Shown here: one piece after another, positions 44,624 to 53,821 of the stretch | Layout of the letters: the number at the start of each line of letters is the position of its first letter | How positions within the stretch are numbered: position 1 is the stretch's first letter | From: Acidobacteriota bacterium | GTDB taxonomy: Bacteria; Acidobacteriota; Thermoanaerobaculia; Gp7-AA8 | NCBI GenBank assembly: GCA_003223645.1 | Contig: QHVT01000008.1 | Location: forward strand, 1 to 64,000 | Length of the DNA: 64,000 bases | Direction: 5' to 3' | The notes under the pieces: model-generated | Databases searched by the model: none | What the model was told of the DNA's origin: nothing | Seen by the model: the letters and a program-made list of their open reading frames with translations, nothing else | Program-made: the position numbers and the translations under genes

Positions 44624-46390
44624 TCAGTGCCGCACCGCGCGGTGGCGCGTGCTTTTGGGGACGATCGTGATCGTCACGGCACTGCTGTTCGCTGTATTGC
44701 CGCAGTGATTCGTGACGCGGCACCAGTAGCTCGTCGTCGTTGACGGTTGGACGTGCAGCGGGTTGCCGGTCCCGAGCTCCGATCCGGCACCGGGCGTTGC
44801 TCCCTCGAACCAGCGGTACGTGAACGACGTGCCGCCGCTGGCGTTGATGGAAAGCTGAAAGCCGTCGCTCACTTCCGTCGCGCGCGGTGCATCCAAAACT
44901 ACAAATGGACAGCTGAGCGGATTCACGACGACGACGGCGGCGCTGCTGTTCGCGGGCGGCGAGCACGCGCCGGTGACGCGGACCCAGTAGGACGTGGTGA
45001 ACAGCGGCTTGACGGAGATCGTCGCCGTGATTCCGCCGTTGACGGGAGCAGAGCTGTCGCCGCTCGAACCGGTGAACCATTGATAGGAGAGCGGCCCGGT
45101 GCCGCTTGCGGTGACGGCGAGCTGCGCGGGGTTGCCGCTGATGATCGCGGTGCCGGCCGGTTGCACGGTGATCGAAGGCGGCGTGCATGCCGGTGCGCTC
45201 CCGTAGACGCTGCTCAGCGCGGTCTTGTCCCACTGCTGGAGTTTTCCGTTGAGACCCGAGAGGAGGATGTGGTTCATCACCGCTGCGCTGCTGCAGTCGA
45301 GCGTGGAATCGGTCGAGCATGCGGCGGTCAGCTGGCGGTTCTGATCCGAATGACGGAAGCCGAGAGTGTGGCCCACCTCGTGGACGATGACGGTCTTGAA
45401 CTGGTCGGAGGAAACGGTGGTACAGGCGCCCAGGCCCTGGTTCATGCTGACGTCGGCCTCGAGAGTCGTCCCGAAGGTTTCGCCCTGATAAACGTGCACG
45501 CCGGATCCGAAGTCGGCGTGCGTCATGCCGCCCATGCCGAGGGCGCCGCCGGATGAACAGTTAAACGGCGGGACGCCAGCGGAGGTGAGGTTCTTCTCGA
45601 AGACAATGTTGTTGACGCCGTCGAAGGCGTCGAGAAATCCGTTCGGATTGGCCTTCGCGCTCGCGAGCACGTAGTTGGTTCCGCCGGCGTTCCAGGCGCT
45701 GAATGCAGCAGCGATCTCCGGAGTGCCGCTGCCCAAAACGCCGGTCTCTGAATTGCCCTGGTTCCAGTTCACCGCACTCGGGAAGACGTTCCATCGCGTT
45801 CCGCGACCGCCGCTGTAGTAAAGCGTGTACGAGGTGGCGGTAAAACTGCTCGTCGGGCGCAGCGGTTGGGTTGCGCGGTTCGCAACGAAGTAATTCCCGG
45901 CAATGGCCTCTCCGCGGACGATGCCACGAACGTACGCGAGAAACGGTTCCGCGGAACGCTGCTGTTCGCGATGCATTCGCCCGTCATGATCCCAGCCCTC
46001 GATCGCGGATGCATTGCGCAGGGCAAGCTCGTTGACCAAATGGAACGCGCCGAGCTGAAGATCGAGGACCGTGTACTCGCCGTCGTCGCGTTGATAGAGA
46101 AGGAGAAGCACGCGCTCTCCATCTGCGAATTCGGGGACGCCCGGAACGAGGGGCTCGTGCACCCGAAACCGATTGTCTGGAGTTCCGCGGATCGCCTCTT
46201 CGAGCGCGATGTCGGTCACGGTCTCGATGCCGTATCGCGACGCTTCGACGTGCGAGCTCAGAACGCGGCCGACGATGATCGCGCTCGCGCGCTCGATCTC
46301 GAATCGGTCCGCCGGGACGATGTACATCACGGCGAATATCCGCGGCGCGAGCCCGAAGGTCAGCAACAGCAAAACCCGCAGTCTGAGCAT
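44624..46390 (-). CDS. Secreted matrixin-like metalloprotease with Ig-like domains
   Basis: 588 residues. Signal peptide MLRLRVLLLLTFGLAPRIFA. N-terminal region of about 180 residues, then a metzincin-like domain with HEVGHTLGFRHS (about 330) after WNVFPSAVNWNQGN and AFSAWNAGGTNYV. Two Ig-like domains follow (SITVQPAGTAIISGNPAQLA; YQWFTGSS; YWVRVTGACSPPANSSA; TSYWCRVTNHCGNTANSSAV). An in-frame ATG five codons upstream (46405) is possible. Substrate unknown. Second matrixin-like gene of the window. Confidence 0.8.
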   Translation of the reverse strand: MLRLRVLLLLTFGLAPRIFAVMYIVPADRFEIERASAIIVGRVLSSHVEASRYGIETVTDIALEEAIRGTPDNRFRVHEPLVPGVPEFADGERVLLLLYQRDDGEYTVLDLQLGAFHLVNELALRNASAIEGWDHDGRMHREQQRSAEPFLAYVRGIVRGEAIAGNYFVANRATQPLRPTSSFTATSYTLYYSGGRGTRWNVFPSAVNWNQGNSETGVLGSGTPEIAAAFSAWNAGGTNYVLASAKANPNGFLDAFDGVNNIVFEKNLTSAGVPPFNCSSGGALGMGGMTHADFGSGVHVYQGETFGTTLEADVSMNQGLGACTTVSSDQFKTVIVHEVGHTLGFRHSDQNRQLTAACSTDSTLDCSSAAVMNHILLSGLNGKLQQWDKTALSSVYGSAPACTPPSITVQPAGTAIISGNPAQLAVTASGTGPLSYQWFTGSSGDSSAPVNGGITATISVKPLFTTSYWVRVTGACSPPANSSAAVVVVNPLSCPFVVLDAPRATEVSDGFQLSINASGGTSFTYRWFEGATPGAGSELGTGNPLHVQPSTTTSYWCRVTNHCGNTANSSAVTITIVPKSTRHRAVRH

Positions 46391-46405
46391 GGGGACCGTC
46401 CCCAT
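46388..46405. promoter_or_regulatory. Palindrome over the start codon of the matrixin-like gene
   Basis: CATGGGGAC-C-GTCCCCAT forms an 8-bp inverted repeat that holds both in-frame ATG codons. In the mRNA it could hide the start region and damp translation. No other regulatory signal was seen. Confidence 0.35.
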
Positions 46406-46455
46406 AATGGGTTTACGGACGGATCGCCGCCGTAACGAAAGTCACATCGGCCGGG

Positions 46456-46569
46456 TTACGCATCGAACGTCGCGTGAATGGCGACGCGCGTTGCGGCGGG
46501 ATCAGGCACGAGGACGACGGTGGTTCCGTTGGCGAGATGGTGCGTGAGGATCAGGAGTCCGAGGAGCAT
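46456..46569 (-). pseudogene. N-terminal remnant of an M16 (insulinase-family) peptidase gene
   Basis: A 37-codon ORF, MLLGLLILTHHLANGTTVVL then VPDPAATRVAIHATFDA and stop. LANGxTVVLVPDPAAxxVAIHATF is the opening strand pair of M16 peptidases, but the protein ends before the HxxEH zinc motif. It lies 32 bp downstream of the DUF255 gene and may be the last relic of that operon. Confidence 0.45.
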
Positions 46570-46600
46570 TGCACGTGCAGACGACGCGCGGGGCGAAACG

Positions 46601-48460
46601 TTAGCGGAGGAGCTCGCTCACTTTCGCGGCGTCGGTCACCGGCAATTTGCAGAGGTAGTTCGTGCAGACGTACGCGGTCGCGCGGCCGTGAATCGGCTTC
46701 TGCTCCTTTGTGTACGGTGCGAGCGCGACCGGCGCGCGGAGGACGACTTTGTTGGGGACGAATTGCGCGAAGACGGCGCGGCGGAGAGCGGTCACGTCTT
46801 TGCCGGCGAGGACGACTTCGTAGGAAGGGCCGAGGACGAAGTCGAGTGCGCTGAGGAGGCCGGTGGAGGCGACGGGAGCGAGGCTCGCTTCGTCGGCGAC
46901 GGAGCGGATCAGCGCGCCGGCGGACTTCGCGTAGTCGTCGCGCGCGGTGATGCGCGCGAGGCGGATGAGGTTCATCAGCTGCACGGAGTTGCCGGAGGGG
47001 AGCGCGCCGTCGCCGGTCTCGCGCGGGCGGACGAGCAGCTCGTTGGTGGACGTCACGAAGAAGCGGCCTTCGTTGTCGCGGAACAAACGCAGTGCTTTGT
47101 CTTCGAGTGCGATCGCGCGTTCGAGATACTTTGCGTCGAACGTTGCTTCGTAGAGATTGAGGAGGCCCCAGACGAAGAACGTGTAGTCGTCGAGGAATTG
47201 GAACCCAGAGCCCGAGCCCGAGCCCGGGGCGGTGGTAAGCGAAGCGACTTCTCCCCCACCCCGGGCGCGGGAGCGGGCGCGGGCACGGGCGCGGGATGGA
47301 ACGAAGACTTCGGCAGCGCTTTGAGCGGCGATCGCGTAGGAGTCTTCGTCGAGAATAACCGCACCGAGAGACAGCGACGCGATCATCAGGCCGTTCCAGC
47401 TCGTGAGAATTTTCTCGTCGCGTCGGGTGCGGACTTCGGAATCGTGGGCGGTGTAGAACGCGCCATTCGGCGCGCGCAGGTCGCGCAGCACGTACGTGAA
47501 GATCTCGCGCGCGACGTCGGCGTACTCCTTCTTGTGCGTCGCCTGATACGCCTCGAGATATGCGATCGCGAGCACGGCCTGATCGTTCAGCATCTTTTCG
47601 AAATGCGGCTCGCGCCAGGCGGCATCGGTGACGTAGCGATGAAAACCGAATCGCTGCGCGTCGTAGATCGGACGCGCGCGCATCGTCTGCAGCGTGTGCT
47701 CGACCATCTTCAGCGCCTTCGTGTCGCCGGTGCGCTTCCAGTAGCGCAGCAGGAACATCAGATGATGCGGACTCGGAAATTTCGGCGCGGGCAGGAAGCC
47801 GCCGTTCTCGGCGTCATAGCGCGCGGCGAGCTGGCGATAGCCTTTCTCGAGAATGTCCGCGCCGAGCGTTTCCGTGCTGACGGGCGGTGGTTTGAGCGCG
47901 GTCATGACCATGTTCGCCGAGGCGACGATGCCTTCGCGCTGCTCGCTCCACATCTTCTGCACGCGCGGGATCAGCGCGCGGAAACGTTCCTTCGGAATGT
48001 ATGACGCGGCGAAGAACGGCTTGCCGTCCGGCGTGAGGATGACGTTGTTCGGCCAGCCCGCGTCGCCGGTAAGCGTGCGCGTGACGGCGATGTAGACGCT
48101 GTCGATGTCAGGACGCTCCTCGCGATCGACGAGGATGTTGACGAACGCATCGTTCATCAGCTTCGCGATCTCCGGATCGGCGAAAGACTCGCGCTGCATT
48201 TCGTGGCACCAGTGGCAGGTGGAGTAGCCGATCGATAAGAAGATCGGCTTGTTGTTTTTGCGCGCCTCGGCGAACGCAGCGTCGCCGTATGACTGCCACT
48301 GGACGGGGTCGGACGCGTGTTGGGTGAGGTAGGGGGACCTCGGCGCGGCGGAGATGAAGGCAGAAGGCAGAAGGCAGAGGGCAGAAGTGAGAAGTAAGGC
48401 GAACACGCGACGGCAACGACTTCTTACTTCTGCCCTCTGCCTTCTGCCTTCTGCCTTCAT
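46601..48460 (-). CDS. DUF255/YyaL-type thioredoxin-fold protein, exported
   Basis: 619 residues. The thioredoxin-like domain opens with [20 protein letters not shown] and the CxxC motif [14 protein letters not shown]; an alpha/alpha-barrel (glycosyl-hydrolase-like) domain follows ([56 protein letters not shown]). The start lies 3 bp after the FG-GAP stop. The N-terminal 38 residues ([34 protein letters not shown]) act as a signal peptide and are encoded by a heptamer hairpin. An Arg/Gly-rich insert (about 47212-47296) is also repeat-like. Function of the family is not settled. Confidence 0.85.
   Translation of the reverse strand: MKAEGRRQRAEVRSRCRRVFALLLTSALCLLPSAFISAAPRSPYLTQHASDPVQWQSYGDAAFAEARKNNKPIFLSIGYSTCHWCHEMQRESFADPEIAKLMNDAFVNILVDREERPDIDSVYIAVTRTLTGDAGWPNNVILTPDGKPFFAASYIPKERFRALIPRVQKMWSEQREGIVASANMVMTALKPPPVSTETLGADILEKGYRQLAARYDAENGGFLPAPKFPSPHHLMFLLRYWKRTGDTKALKMVEHTLQTMRARPIYDAQRFGFHRYVTDAAWREPHFEKMLNDQAVLAIAYLEAYQATHKKEYADVAREIFTYVLRDLRAPNGAFYTAHDSEVRTRRDEKILTSWNGLMIASLSLGAVILDEDSYAIAAQSAAEVFVPSRARARARSRARGGGEVASLTTAPGSGSGSGFQFLDDYTFFVWGLLNLYEATFDAKYLERAIALEDKALRLFRDNEGRFFVTSTNELLVRPRETGDGALPSGNSVQLMNLIRLARITARDDYAKSAGALIRSVADEASLAPVASTGLLSALDFVLGPSYEVVLAGKDVTALRRAVFAQFVPNKVVLRAPVALAPYTKEQKPIHGRATAYVCTNYLCKLPVTDAAKVSELLR
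48357..48458. repeat. Heptamer hairpin (GAAGGCA / TGCCTTC arms) encoding a signal peptide
   Basis: Tandem GAAGGCA units at 48357-48380 and TGCCTTC units at 48430-48458, with GCAGAAGT and ACTTCTGC inner arms. On the minus strand one arm encodes the hydrophobic [14 protein letters not shown] of the DUF255 protein. Confidence 0.85.
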
Positions 48461-48463
48461 TCG

Positions 48464-51400
48464 CTAGCGAACGATGCCCTTGCCCTGCACGATCCGATAC
48501 GTCCTATCCGCCCCCAATCCCTTGAACACCTGCTTCTCCCCGTCCGGCCAAATTACCGTCACGTCGGCTTTCGTGTCGCTGCCGAGGCCGAGGTGTTGTT
48601 CTTTTGGATGCACGGAGAGATAGCCGATCGTGGAGAAGACTTCGCGCCACATCCCTTTTTCTTTGGCGGTGTCGACGAGGATCTTTGCGCCGATGGCGTC
48701 GCGGGTGACGCCTTTCGACGGATCGCCGGTGAGGTGCAGTTTGATCCAGTGATTGCCGCTGGTGTTGTTGCGATAGACGATCGCCGGGGCGTTGAAGTTG
48801 TTGACGACCATGTCGAGATCGCCGTCGTTGTCGGCGTCGAGGTACGCGACGCTGCGCGCGTTGCCGGCGGGGTCCGCGCCGCTCTGCGCGCTCTCTTCCT
48901 GCAGCATGCCCTTCGTGTTGACGAAGAACACCGGCTCTTCTTTCGTCGCGACGGGCAGCACCGCGTTCGTCGGCTTGCCCGACGGATCGGTGAGATACGG
49001 ATTCACGCTCGAGTAGACCGCGTACTCGTTCATGCCGTTGACGAGATAGAGATCGTCGTCGCCGTCGTTGTCGTAGTCGAAGAACTGCGCGCCCCAGCTC
49101 CAACCCGTCGAGCGGAATCCGCGGCCGATCGCTTTGGATTGCTCGTATTGGACAGGCAGGATTGCCTGTCCTCCACTTCTCGAGACCCACATGTCGTTCG
49201 CTTCGACGACGCGCATGTTGGCCATCTTCGCGGGATTGAATTTCATCTGCGTCTTCGTGTCGGGGAGGACGTACTTTTCGTCCTTGTCCATCGTCACGAT
49301 GTTGGAGATGTAGACGTCGGGGAGGCCGTCGCGATTGAGATCGGTGATGCCGACGTTCATCGTGTAGCTCGGCTTGTCAGTGCCGATCTTCGACGACACG
49401 TCCTCGAATTTTCCGTTTCCGAGATTGCGATACCACGCATTCGTGCCGAAGTCGTTGCCGCAGATCAAATCTTCGCGGCCGTCGCCGTCGAAGTCGAGAT
49501 GGCCGACGGACTGCGCCCAGCCGGTGTTCTCGACGCCGCTGTCCGGCACTTCTTCGAACACGAAGTTGCCCTTGTTGCGAAACAGCTTGTCGGGCAGCGC
49601 GTTGCTGTTGCGGCGCGAGAGCGTCGGCAGCGTGCCATGAATGTAGTCGCCGAAGTAGCCGATGTAGAGATCGAGGAGACCGTCGTTGTCGAAGTCGAGC
49701 GCGGTCGCGGGACCGCCGACGAGTCCCTTTCCGCCGAGGTGCGCGCGGGAGGTCACGTCCTCGAATTTGCCGTTGCCCAAATTGCGATACACACGATGAT
49801 CGTCGTCGACGTACGTGATGATGACGTCTTCGAGCCCGTCGTTGTCGAAGTCGGCGACGATCGGCTGTCGGGGCTCGCCCGCCGTTCCGTCCGCGCGTCT
49901 CCAACCGAGTCCGGCCGCCTCGGTCGCATCGGTGAAGCGTCCCTTGCCGTCGTTGAGATAGAGCGCGTTGCCCGCGCCGCTGAGAATCAGCACGTCGATG
50001 TCGCCGTCGTTGTCCACATCCTCGGCGGCAACACCCGCTCCGCCGAACGTCGGCGGCACGGCGAGGCGCACGGTGTTGCCTTCGACGACCTGATAGCTGC
50101 GGATGAAACGCGCGAGCCAGTCCGACATCCGGTGCTCGAAGGCGATGCCGCTCGAAGAGGTGACGTCAGTGAAGAACTTCCCTCCCGACTTCGCAGCCGA
50201 AGGCGCGGACGCGATCGCGGCGGCAGTTTTCTTCGGCGCGGGCATCGACGCGTGTTTGTCGAGCTTGGCCTGGATGATCTTCAGCGACTTCTCGAGATCG
50301 CCGAGCTGCAACCGCTCGCGACTCTCCGACTCGGCAACGCCGCCGGCGACGCGCAACACGAGCACACCCATCTGCGCCGCGCCTTCGGTGAGGAGCTCCG
50401 CCGCGAACGGATCGGGCTCGATCGTGCCTTTGTAATTCGGGTCGTTGATCGCTTCGCTGAGATAGAGCCAGTGAACGCCGCCGTCGCGGAAGGCGTCGAG
50501 GTCGTAGGCCTCGATGACGACGCGCTCGTTTTTCGGGAGGCGCGGGAAGTAGATGATGTCCTCGTACTGATTCGCCTCGTGCGGCTGGAAGATCTGCAGC
50601 GCGGCGTGAACGTCGCCGACGCGGATCAACGGATGGTTGTTCTTCTTCGCCTGCCTGTCCGCTTCGAGCAGCACGTCGTTCATCCAGGCGATCATCACGT
50701 TCGTGAATTGATCGCGGAACTGCTTCCCTTCTTCGGGATCTGACGGCCACATGTGCCGCGCCATGTAGACCTGCAGGTTGCGGAGAAAAACGGCCATCGA
50801 GAGGTTGTTGTACTTCTCGAACGCGGCGACCTTCTCGGCGACGATCGCCTTGATCGTCGCGAACTTTTCTCCGGTCTCTGTGGAGCGGCGCCCGCTTCGG
50901 GCGCCGATTTCTCGCGATGCGTCGGCGGCCGAAGCGGCCGCCGCTCCACCTATGACGTTTCTCCACGCCGCTTTCAGAAGATCGGGCGTGATGCGATCGC
51001 GATTCAATTTGCGCGACTCGCGATCGGCGCGCTGAAGCGCCGCGAGCGTGGTGAGGTCGACCGACTCCTTGAACAGCTCGACCGCGTCGGCGTTCAACGG
51101 CAGCAGCGCCGCTTTCGGATCGAAAAGTGCATCCTGCTGCACCGCGAGCACCGCGCGCAGCGCATACGCGACCGTTCCGTACTGACGTTTGTCGCGCGCC
51201 GTCACGGTGGTGTCGCCGTGCACGAGCCACGAGCCGTCCGCGTTCTGCACATACGCGACCGCGCCCTGCAACACCGGCTTCAATTCATCGACGCCGACTT
51301 CGCTCTTCCCCGCCGCGCGCGAGGCGTTCGACGCCTTTTCCCACAGCGCGCGAATGAATTGTTTCTGCAACTCGATCTTCGCGAACCGCGCCTCGGACTC

Positions 51401-51571
51401 GAGCGGCGTTCCATAAATGAAGTCCTCGAGGCGGCTCGCGGTCGCGTAACACTTCGGGTCGCGCACGCCTTCGAGCTCTCCGATCTCGTTGATGATCGTC
51501 GGAACCTGCGCGGCGGCGATGAGGGGGAAAAGAAGGACGAGGATCGACTGAAGCGTACGCCTGCGGGACAT
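48464..51571 (-). CDS. Secreted FG-GAP/ASPIC-UnbV (CRTAC1-like) protein
   Basis: 1035 residues, signal peptide MSRRRTLQSILVLLFPLIAA. The first half is helical and unfamiliar. The second half carries FG-GAP/VCBS blades with Asp-rich calcium loops (DVDNDGDIDVLI; DFDNDGLEDVII; DFDNDGLLDLYIG; DFDGDGREDLI; DYDNDGDDDLYLVNG; DADNDGDLDMVVN) and the closing ASPIC/UnbV domain (TRDAIGAKILVD; LSVHPKEQHLGLG; VIWPDGEKQVFKGL). A family A repeat (50880-50949) and a short palindrome (49150-49171) are in frame. ATG 51571 has AAGGAG upstream. Likely extracellular beta-propeller; partner unknown. Confidence 0.88.
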   Translation of the reverse strand: MSRRRTLQSILVLLFPLIAAAQVPTIINEIGELEGVRDPKCYATASRLEDFIYGTPLESEARFAKIELQKQFIRALWEKASNASRAAGKSEVGVDELKPVLQGAVAYVQNADGSWLVHGDTTVTARDKRQYGTVAYALRAVLAVQQDALFDPKAALLPLNADAVELFKESVDLTTLAALQRADRESRKLNRDRITPDLLKAAWRNVIGGAAAASAADASREIGARSGRRSTETGEKFATIKAIVAEKVAAFEKYNNLSMAVFLRNLQVYMARHMWPSDPEEGKQFRDQFTNVMIAWMNDVLLEADRQAKKNNHPLIRVGDVHAALQIFQPHEANQYEDIIYFPRLPKNERVVIEAYDLDAFRDGGVHWLYLSEAINDPNYKGTIEPDPFAAELLTEGAAQMGVLVLRVAGGVAESESRERLQLGDLEKSLKIIQAKLDKHASMPAPKKTAAAIASAPSAAKSGGKFFTDVTSSSGIAFEHRMSDWLARFIRSYQVVEGNTVRLAVPPTFGGAGVAAEDVDNDGDIDVLILSGAGNALYLNDGKGRFTDATEAAGLGWRRADGTAGEPRQPIVADFDNDGLEDVIITYVDDDHRVYRNLGNGKFEDVTSRAHLGGKGLVGGPATALDFDNDGLLDLYIGYFGDYIHGTLPTLSRRNSNALPDKLFRNKGNFVFEEVPDSGVENTGWAQSVGHLDFDGDGREDLICGNDFGTNAWYRNLGNGKFEDVSSKIGTDKPSYTMNVGITDLNRDGLPDVYISNIVTMDKDEKYVLPDTKTQMKFNPAKMANMRVVEANDMWVSRSGGQAILPVQYEQSKAIGRGFRSTGWSWGAQFFDYDNDGDDDLYLVNGMNEYAVYSSVNPYLTDPSGKPTNAVLPVATKEEPVFFVNTKGMLQEESAQSGADPAGNARSVAYLDADNDGDLDMVVNNFNAPAIVYRNNTSGNHWIKLHLTGDPSKGVTRDAIGAKILVDTAKEKGMWREVFSTIGYLSVHPKEQHLGLGSDTKADVTVIWPDGEKQVFKGLGADRTYRIVQGKGIVR
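49150..49171. repeat. Small palindrome (GGACAGGCA arms) in frame inside the FG-GAP gene
   Basis: GGACAGGCA and TGCCTGTCC are inverted around GGAT. In the gene frame it encodes GGQAILPVQ, between two FG-GAP blades. Confidence 0.75.
50880..50949. repeat. Family A palindrome in coding frame of the FG-GAP gene
   Basis: Full 70-bp copy. Coding strand reads GGAAAASAAD then REIGARSGRRST, in the same phase as the copies in the E1 and 28306-29082 genes. Confidence 0.9.
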
Positions 51572-51646
51572 GGTTTGGGGACTCCTTACGGATCTGTGCA
51601 GGAGATTGTAACGGAGCCGGTTACGCGGTTGCGCAGTCGCGCCCAA

Positions 51647-52903
51647 TCACGGCTTCCAGAGCCGGTTCGGTTCCCCCTTCTCCCACGGCTTGTAGGAGAG
51701 CGCGAAGGCGATGCGCTTGTTGATCGGCGGATGCGAGTAGCGCCAGAGCTCGATGAATTCGCTCGGCTCGGGATTGGTCTTCGAGTCCTCGGCGAATTTG
51801 ACGAACGCATGCGCCATCGGCTCGTTGAAGTGCGTGAGCTCGAGCGAGAAGACGTCGGCGTTGTGCTCGAGGTGGCGCGAGAAGCCGTTGATGACCGGCG
51901 ACAGCAGGAAGCCGATGATGCTGACGAGCAGCAACAGCCACGGCACCGACGCGGGATCGCCGCGGCCGGTGATGCCCCACTTCGCGCCCCATCGCTCGAG
52001 ACCGCGGTCGTGGATCTGCTGGCCGAAGTAGTAGACGAAGAACGAGAGGCCGATGAAAAACGCGAGGCCTTTCCACATGTGCCACATCACGTAGTGGCCC
52101 ATCTCGTGGCCCATCACCGCGAGCACTTCGTCGTCGTTCATCTTCGCGAGCAGCGTGTCCCACATGACGATGCGCTTCGTCGGACCGATGCCGTTCACGT
52201 ACGCATTCATCGTCTTGGTCTGCTTCGATTTGTTGACCTCGTACACACGCCCGCCCTCGATGCCGGCGCGCGACGCGAGCGTGAGCAGCTCCTGCTTCAG
52301 CCGCTGGTTCTTCAGCGGCTCGAACTTGTTGAAGATCGGATCGAGGATCACCGGCTGGATGACGACCATCAGCAGGACGATCGGAATCGTTCCGATCCAG
52401 AGCACGAGCCACCAGCGCTTGAACTTGCGAATGCCGAAGAGCGCGAGCGCGCCGATCAGCGCACTGAGCACGAGTCCGACGCCGAGCCCTTTTCCTTCAT
52501 CGGCCAGCCACGAGACAAACGTTTGATTCGTGAGATCGAACTGATGCGGCAACACGAAGCCCGCGTAATACGAGAGCGGAAATTCGAGGAGCGTGGTCGC
52601 GATGGTGAAGAAGACGATGTACAGCATCGCCATCACGAACCATTTCTTCGACAGCGCAGCGGCAAGATCGCGCATCTTTCGTGAGGCGCCGCTGAGCAAC
52701 AACAGGAGCAGCACGCCAATCGAATATGCCGTGCCGGCGAAGTAAAGCGTGTCGAGGATCCGGCTATGCCGAACCATCTCCGGCGTCACCTTCACCGCGA
52801 TCTTTTCTTCTTTCTTCGGCTCCTCCCGTTTCGGCTGCGCCACCACGGCAACCGTGACCACGACCAGGGCGGCGGCGAGGGCAACCTTCACGAGCGTGCG
52901 CAT
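51647..52903 (-). CDS. M48-family membrane metalloprotease (Ste24-like)
   Basis: 418 residues. An N-terminal hydrophobic segment, then helices around 55-75, 90-110, 145-165 and 175-195. Zinc motif VMGHEMGHYVMWH (HExxH) near residue 265 and the third ligand in FSRHLEHNADVFSLELTHF. SHPPINKRIAFAL closes the domain. This is the layout of Ste24/CAAX prenyl protease 1 and of bacterial M48 quality-control proteases. Same strand as the FG-GAP gene, 75 bp apart. Confidence 0.92.
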   Translation of the reverse strand: MRTLVKVALAAALVVVTVAVVAQPKREEPKKEEKIAVKVTPEMVRHSRILDTLYFAGTAYSIGVLLLLLLSGASRKMRDLAAALSKKWFVMAMLYIVFFTIATTLLEFPLSYYAGFVLPHQFDLTNQTFVSWLADEGKGLGVGLVLSALIGALALFGIRKFKRWWLVLWIGTIPIVLLMVVIQPVILDPIFNKFEPLKNQRLKQELLTLASRAGIEGGRVYEVNKSKQTKTMNAYVNGIGPTKRIVMWDTLLAKMNDDEVLAVMGHEMGHYVMWHMWKGLAFFIGLSFFVYYFGQQIHDRGLERWGAKWGITGRGDPASVPWLLLLVSIIGFLLSPVINGFSRHLEHNADVFSLELTHFNEPMAHAFVKFAEDSKTNPEPSEFIELWRYSHPPINKRIAFALSYKPWEKGEPNRLWKP

Positions 52904-52921
52904 TTTGCGAAGGCGAGTTTA

Positions 52922-53017
52922 CTCGACACGTCCTGTGGAGCGGCGCCCGCTTCGGGCGCCGATTTCTCGCGAGTGCTCGGCGGCCGGAGCGGCCGCCGCT
53001 CCACAGGACGTGTCGAG
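52922..53017. repeat. Family A palindrome with extended arms
   Basis: The 70-bp element at 52935-53004 is flanked by a further 13-bp inverted sequence, CTCGACACGTCCT and AGGACGTGTCGAG. It lies between the M48 start and the RAYT start. Confidence 0.9.
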
Positions 53018-53043
53018 AATGGACGCCGAGGGACAATGGGAGT

Positions 53044-53589
53044 GTGCCGGTTGGGATTGACACGAACGCGTATCGAAGACGGTTGCCGCACCTGAGCAAA
53101 GTCGGCAGGACGTTTTACGTGACGTTCTGTACGCAGGATCGGAAGACGCTCGTGCCGCTTGCGCGAGACATCGTTCTGCGGTCATGCATTTACGATCACG
53201 AAAAGATGTGCTGGCTCGATTGCGTCGTCGTCATGCCTGACCATGTACATCTGATCGTCACGCCGTATGACGACGTCCCGCTGTGGGAGCTGCTGGATCG
53301 CATCAAAGGCGCGTCCGTTCATCAGATCAACCGCAAACTCAGGCGCTCCGGCCAACTCTGGCAGCGCGACTCCTTCGATCGAATGCTGCGTTCGGACGAA
53401 AACCTGAATGCAAAACGCGAGTACATCTTCAACAATCCTGTTCGTGCCGGTCTCGTCGCGCGATGGGAAGACTACCCGTGGCTATGGTCTCCGGAGCTTG
53501 TGGAGCGGCGCCCGCTTCGGGCGCCGGGTTCTCGCGACAAATCGGCGGCCGAAGCGGCCGCCGCTCCACAAGACGACGAATTACCTTGA
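53044..53589 (+). mobile_element. REP-associated tyrosine transposase (RAYT, Y1_Tnp)
   Basis: 181 residues starting at GTG. Signature HUH pattern MPDHVHLIVTP (HxH, about residue 68), catalytic Tyr in NAKREYIFNNPVRAGLV, and the final WEDYPWLWS. RAYTs are single-copy housekeeping-like transposases that mobilise nearby REP palindromes; here four family A copies flank or overlap the gene (52922-53017, 53500-53569, 53624-53693, 53748-53816). The C-terminus after WSPEL is read through the first downstream REP (VERRPLRAPG, then AAEAAAAPQDDELP). Confidence 0.92.
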
Positions 53590-53816
53590 CGCGCTGACTG
53601 CCCGTGCTCCGGCCGCCGAACCTGTGGAGCGGCGCCCGCTTCGGGCGCCGGGATCTCGCGACGAATCGGCGGCCGAAGCGGCCGCCGCTCCACAAGACGA
53701 CGAATTACCTTGACCCGCTGACTGCCCGTGCTCCGGCCCCCGAACCTGTGGAGCGGCGCCCGCTTCGGGCGCCGGGTCTCGCGACAAATCGGCGGCCGAA
53801 GCGGCCGCCGCTCCAC
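53500..53816. repeat. Three family A palindromes in a 124-bp tandem
   Basis: Copies at 53500-53569, 53624-53693 and 53748-53816 (69-70 bp each), exactly 124 bp apart, with the linker AAGACGACGAATTACCTTGA, then GCTGACTGCCCGTGCTCCGG repeated. Directly after the RAYT gene. Confidence 0.92.
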
Positions 53817-53821
53817 GAGAC

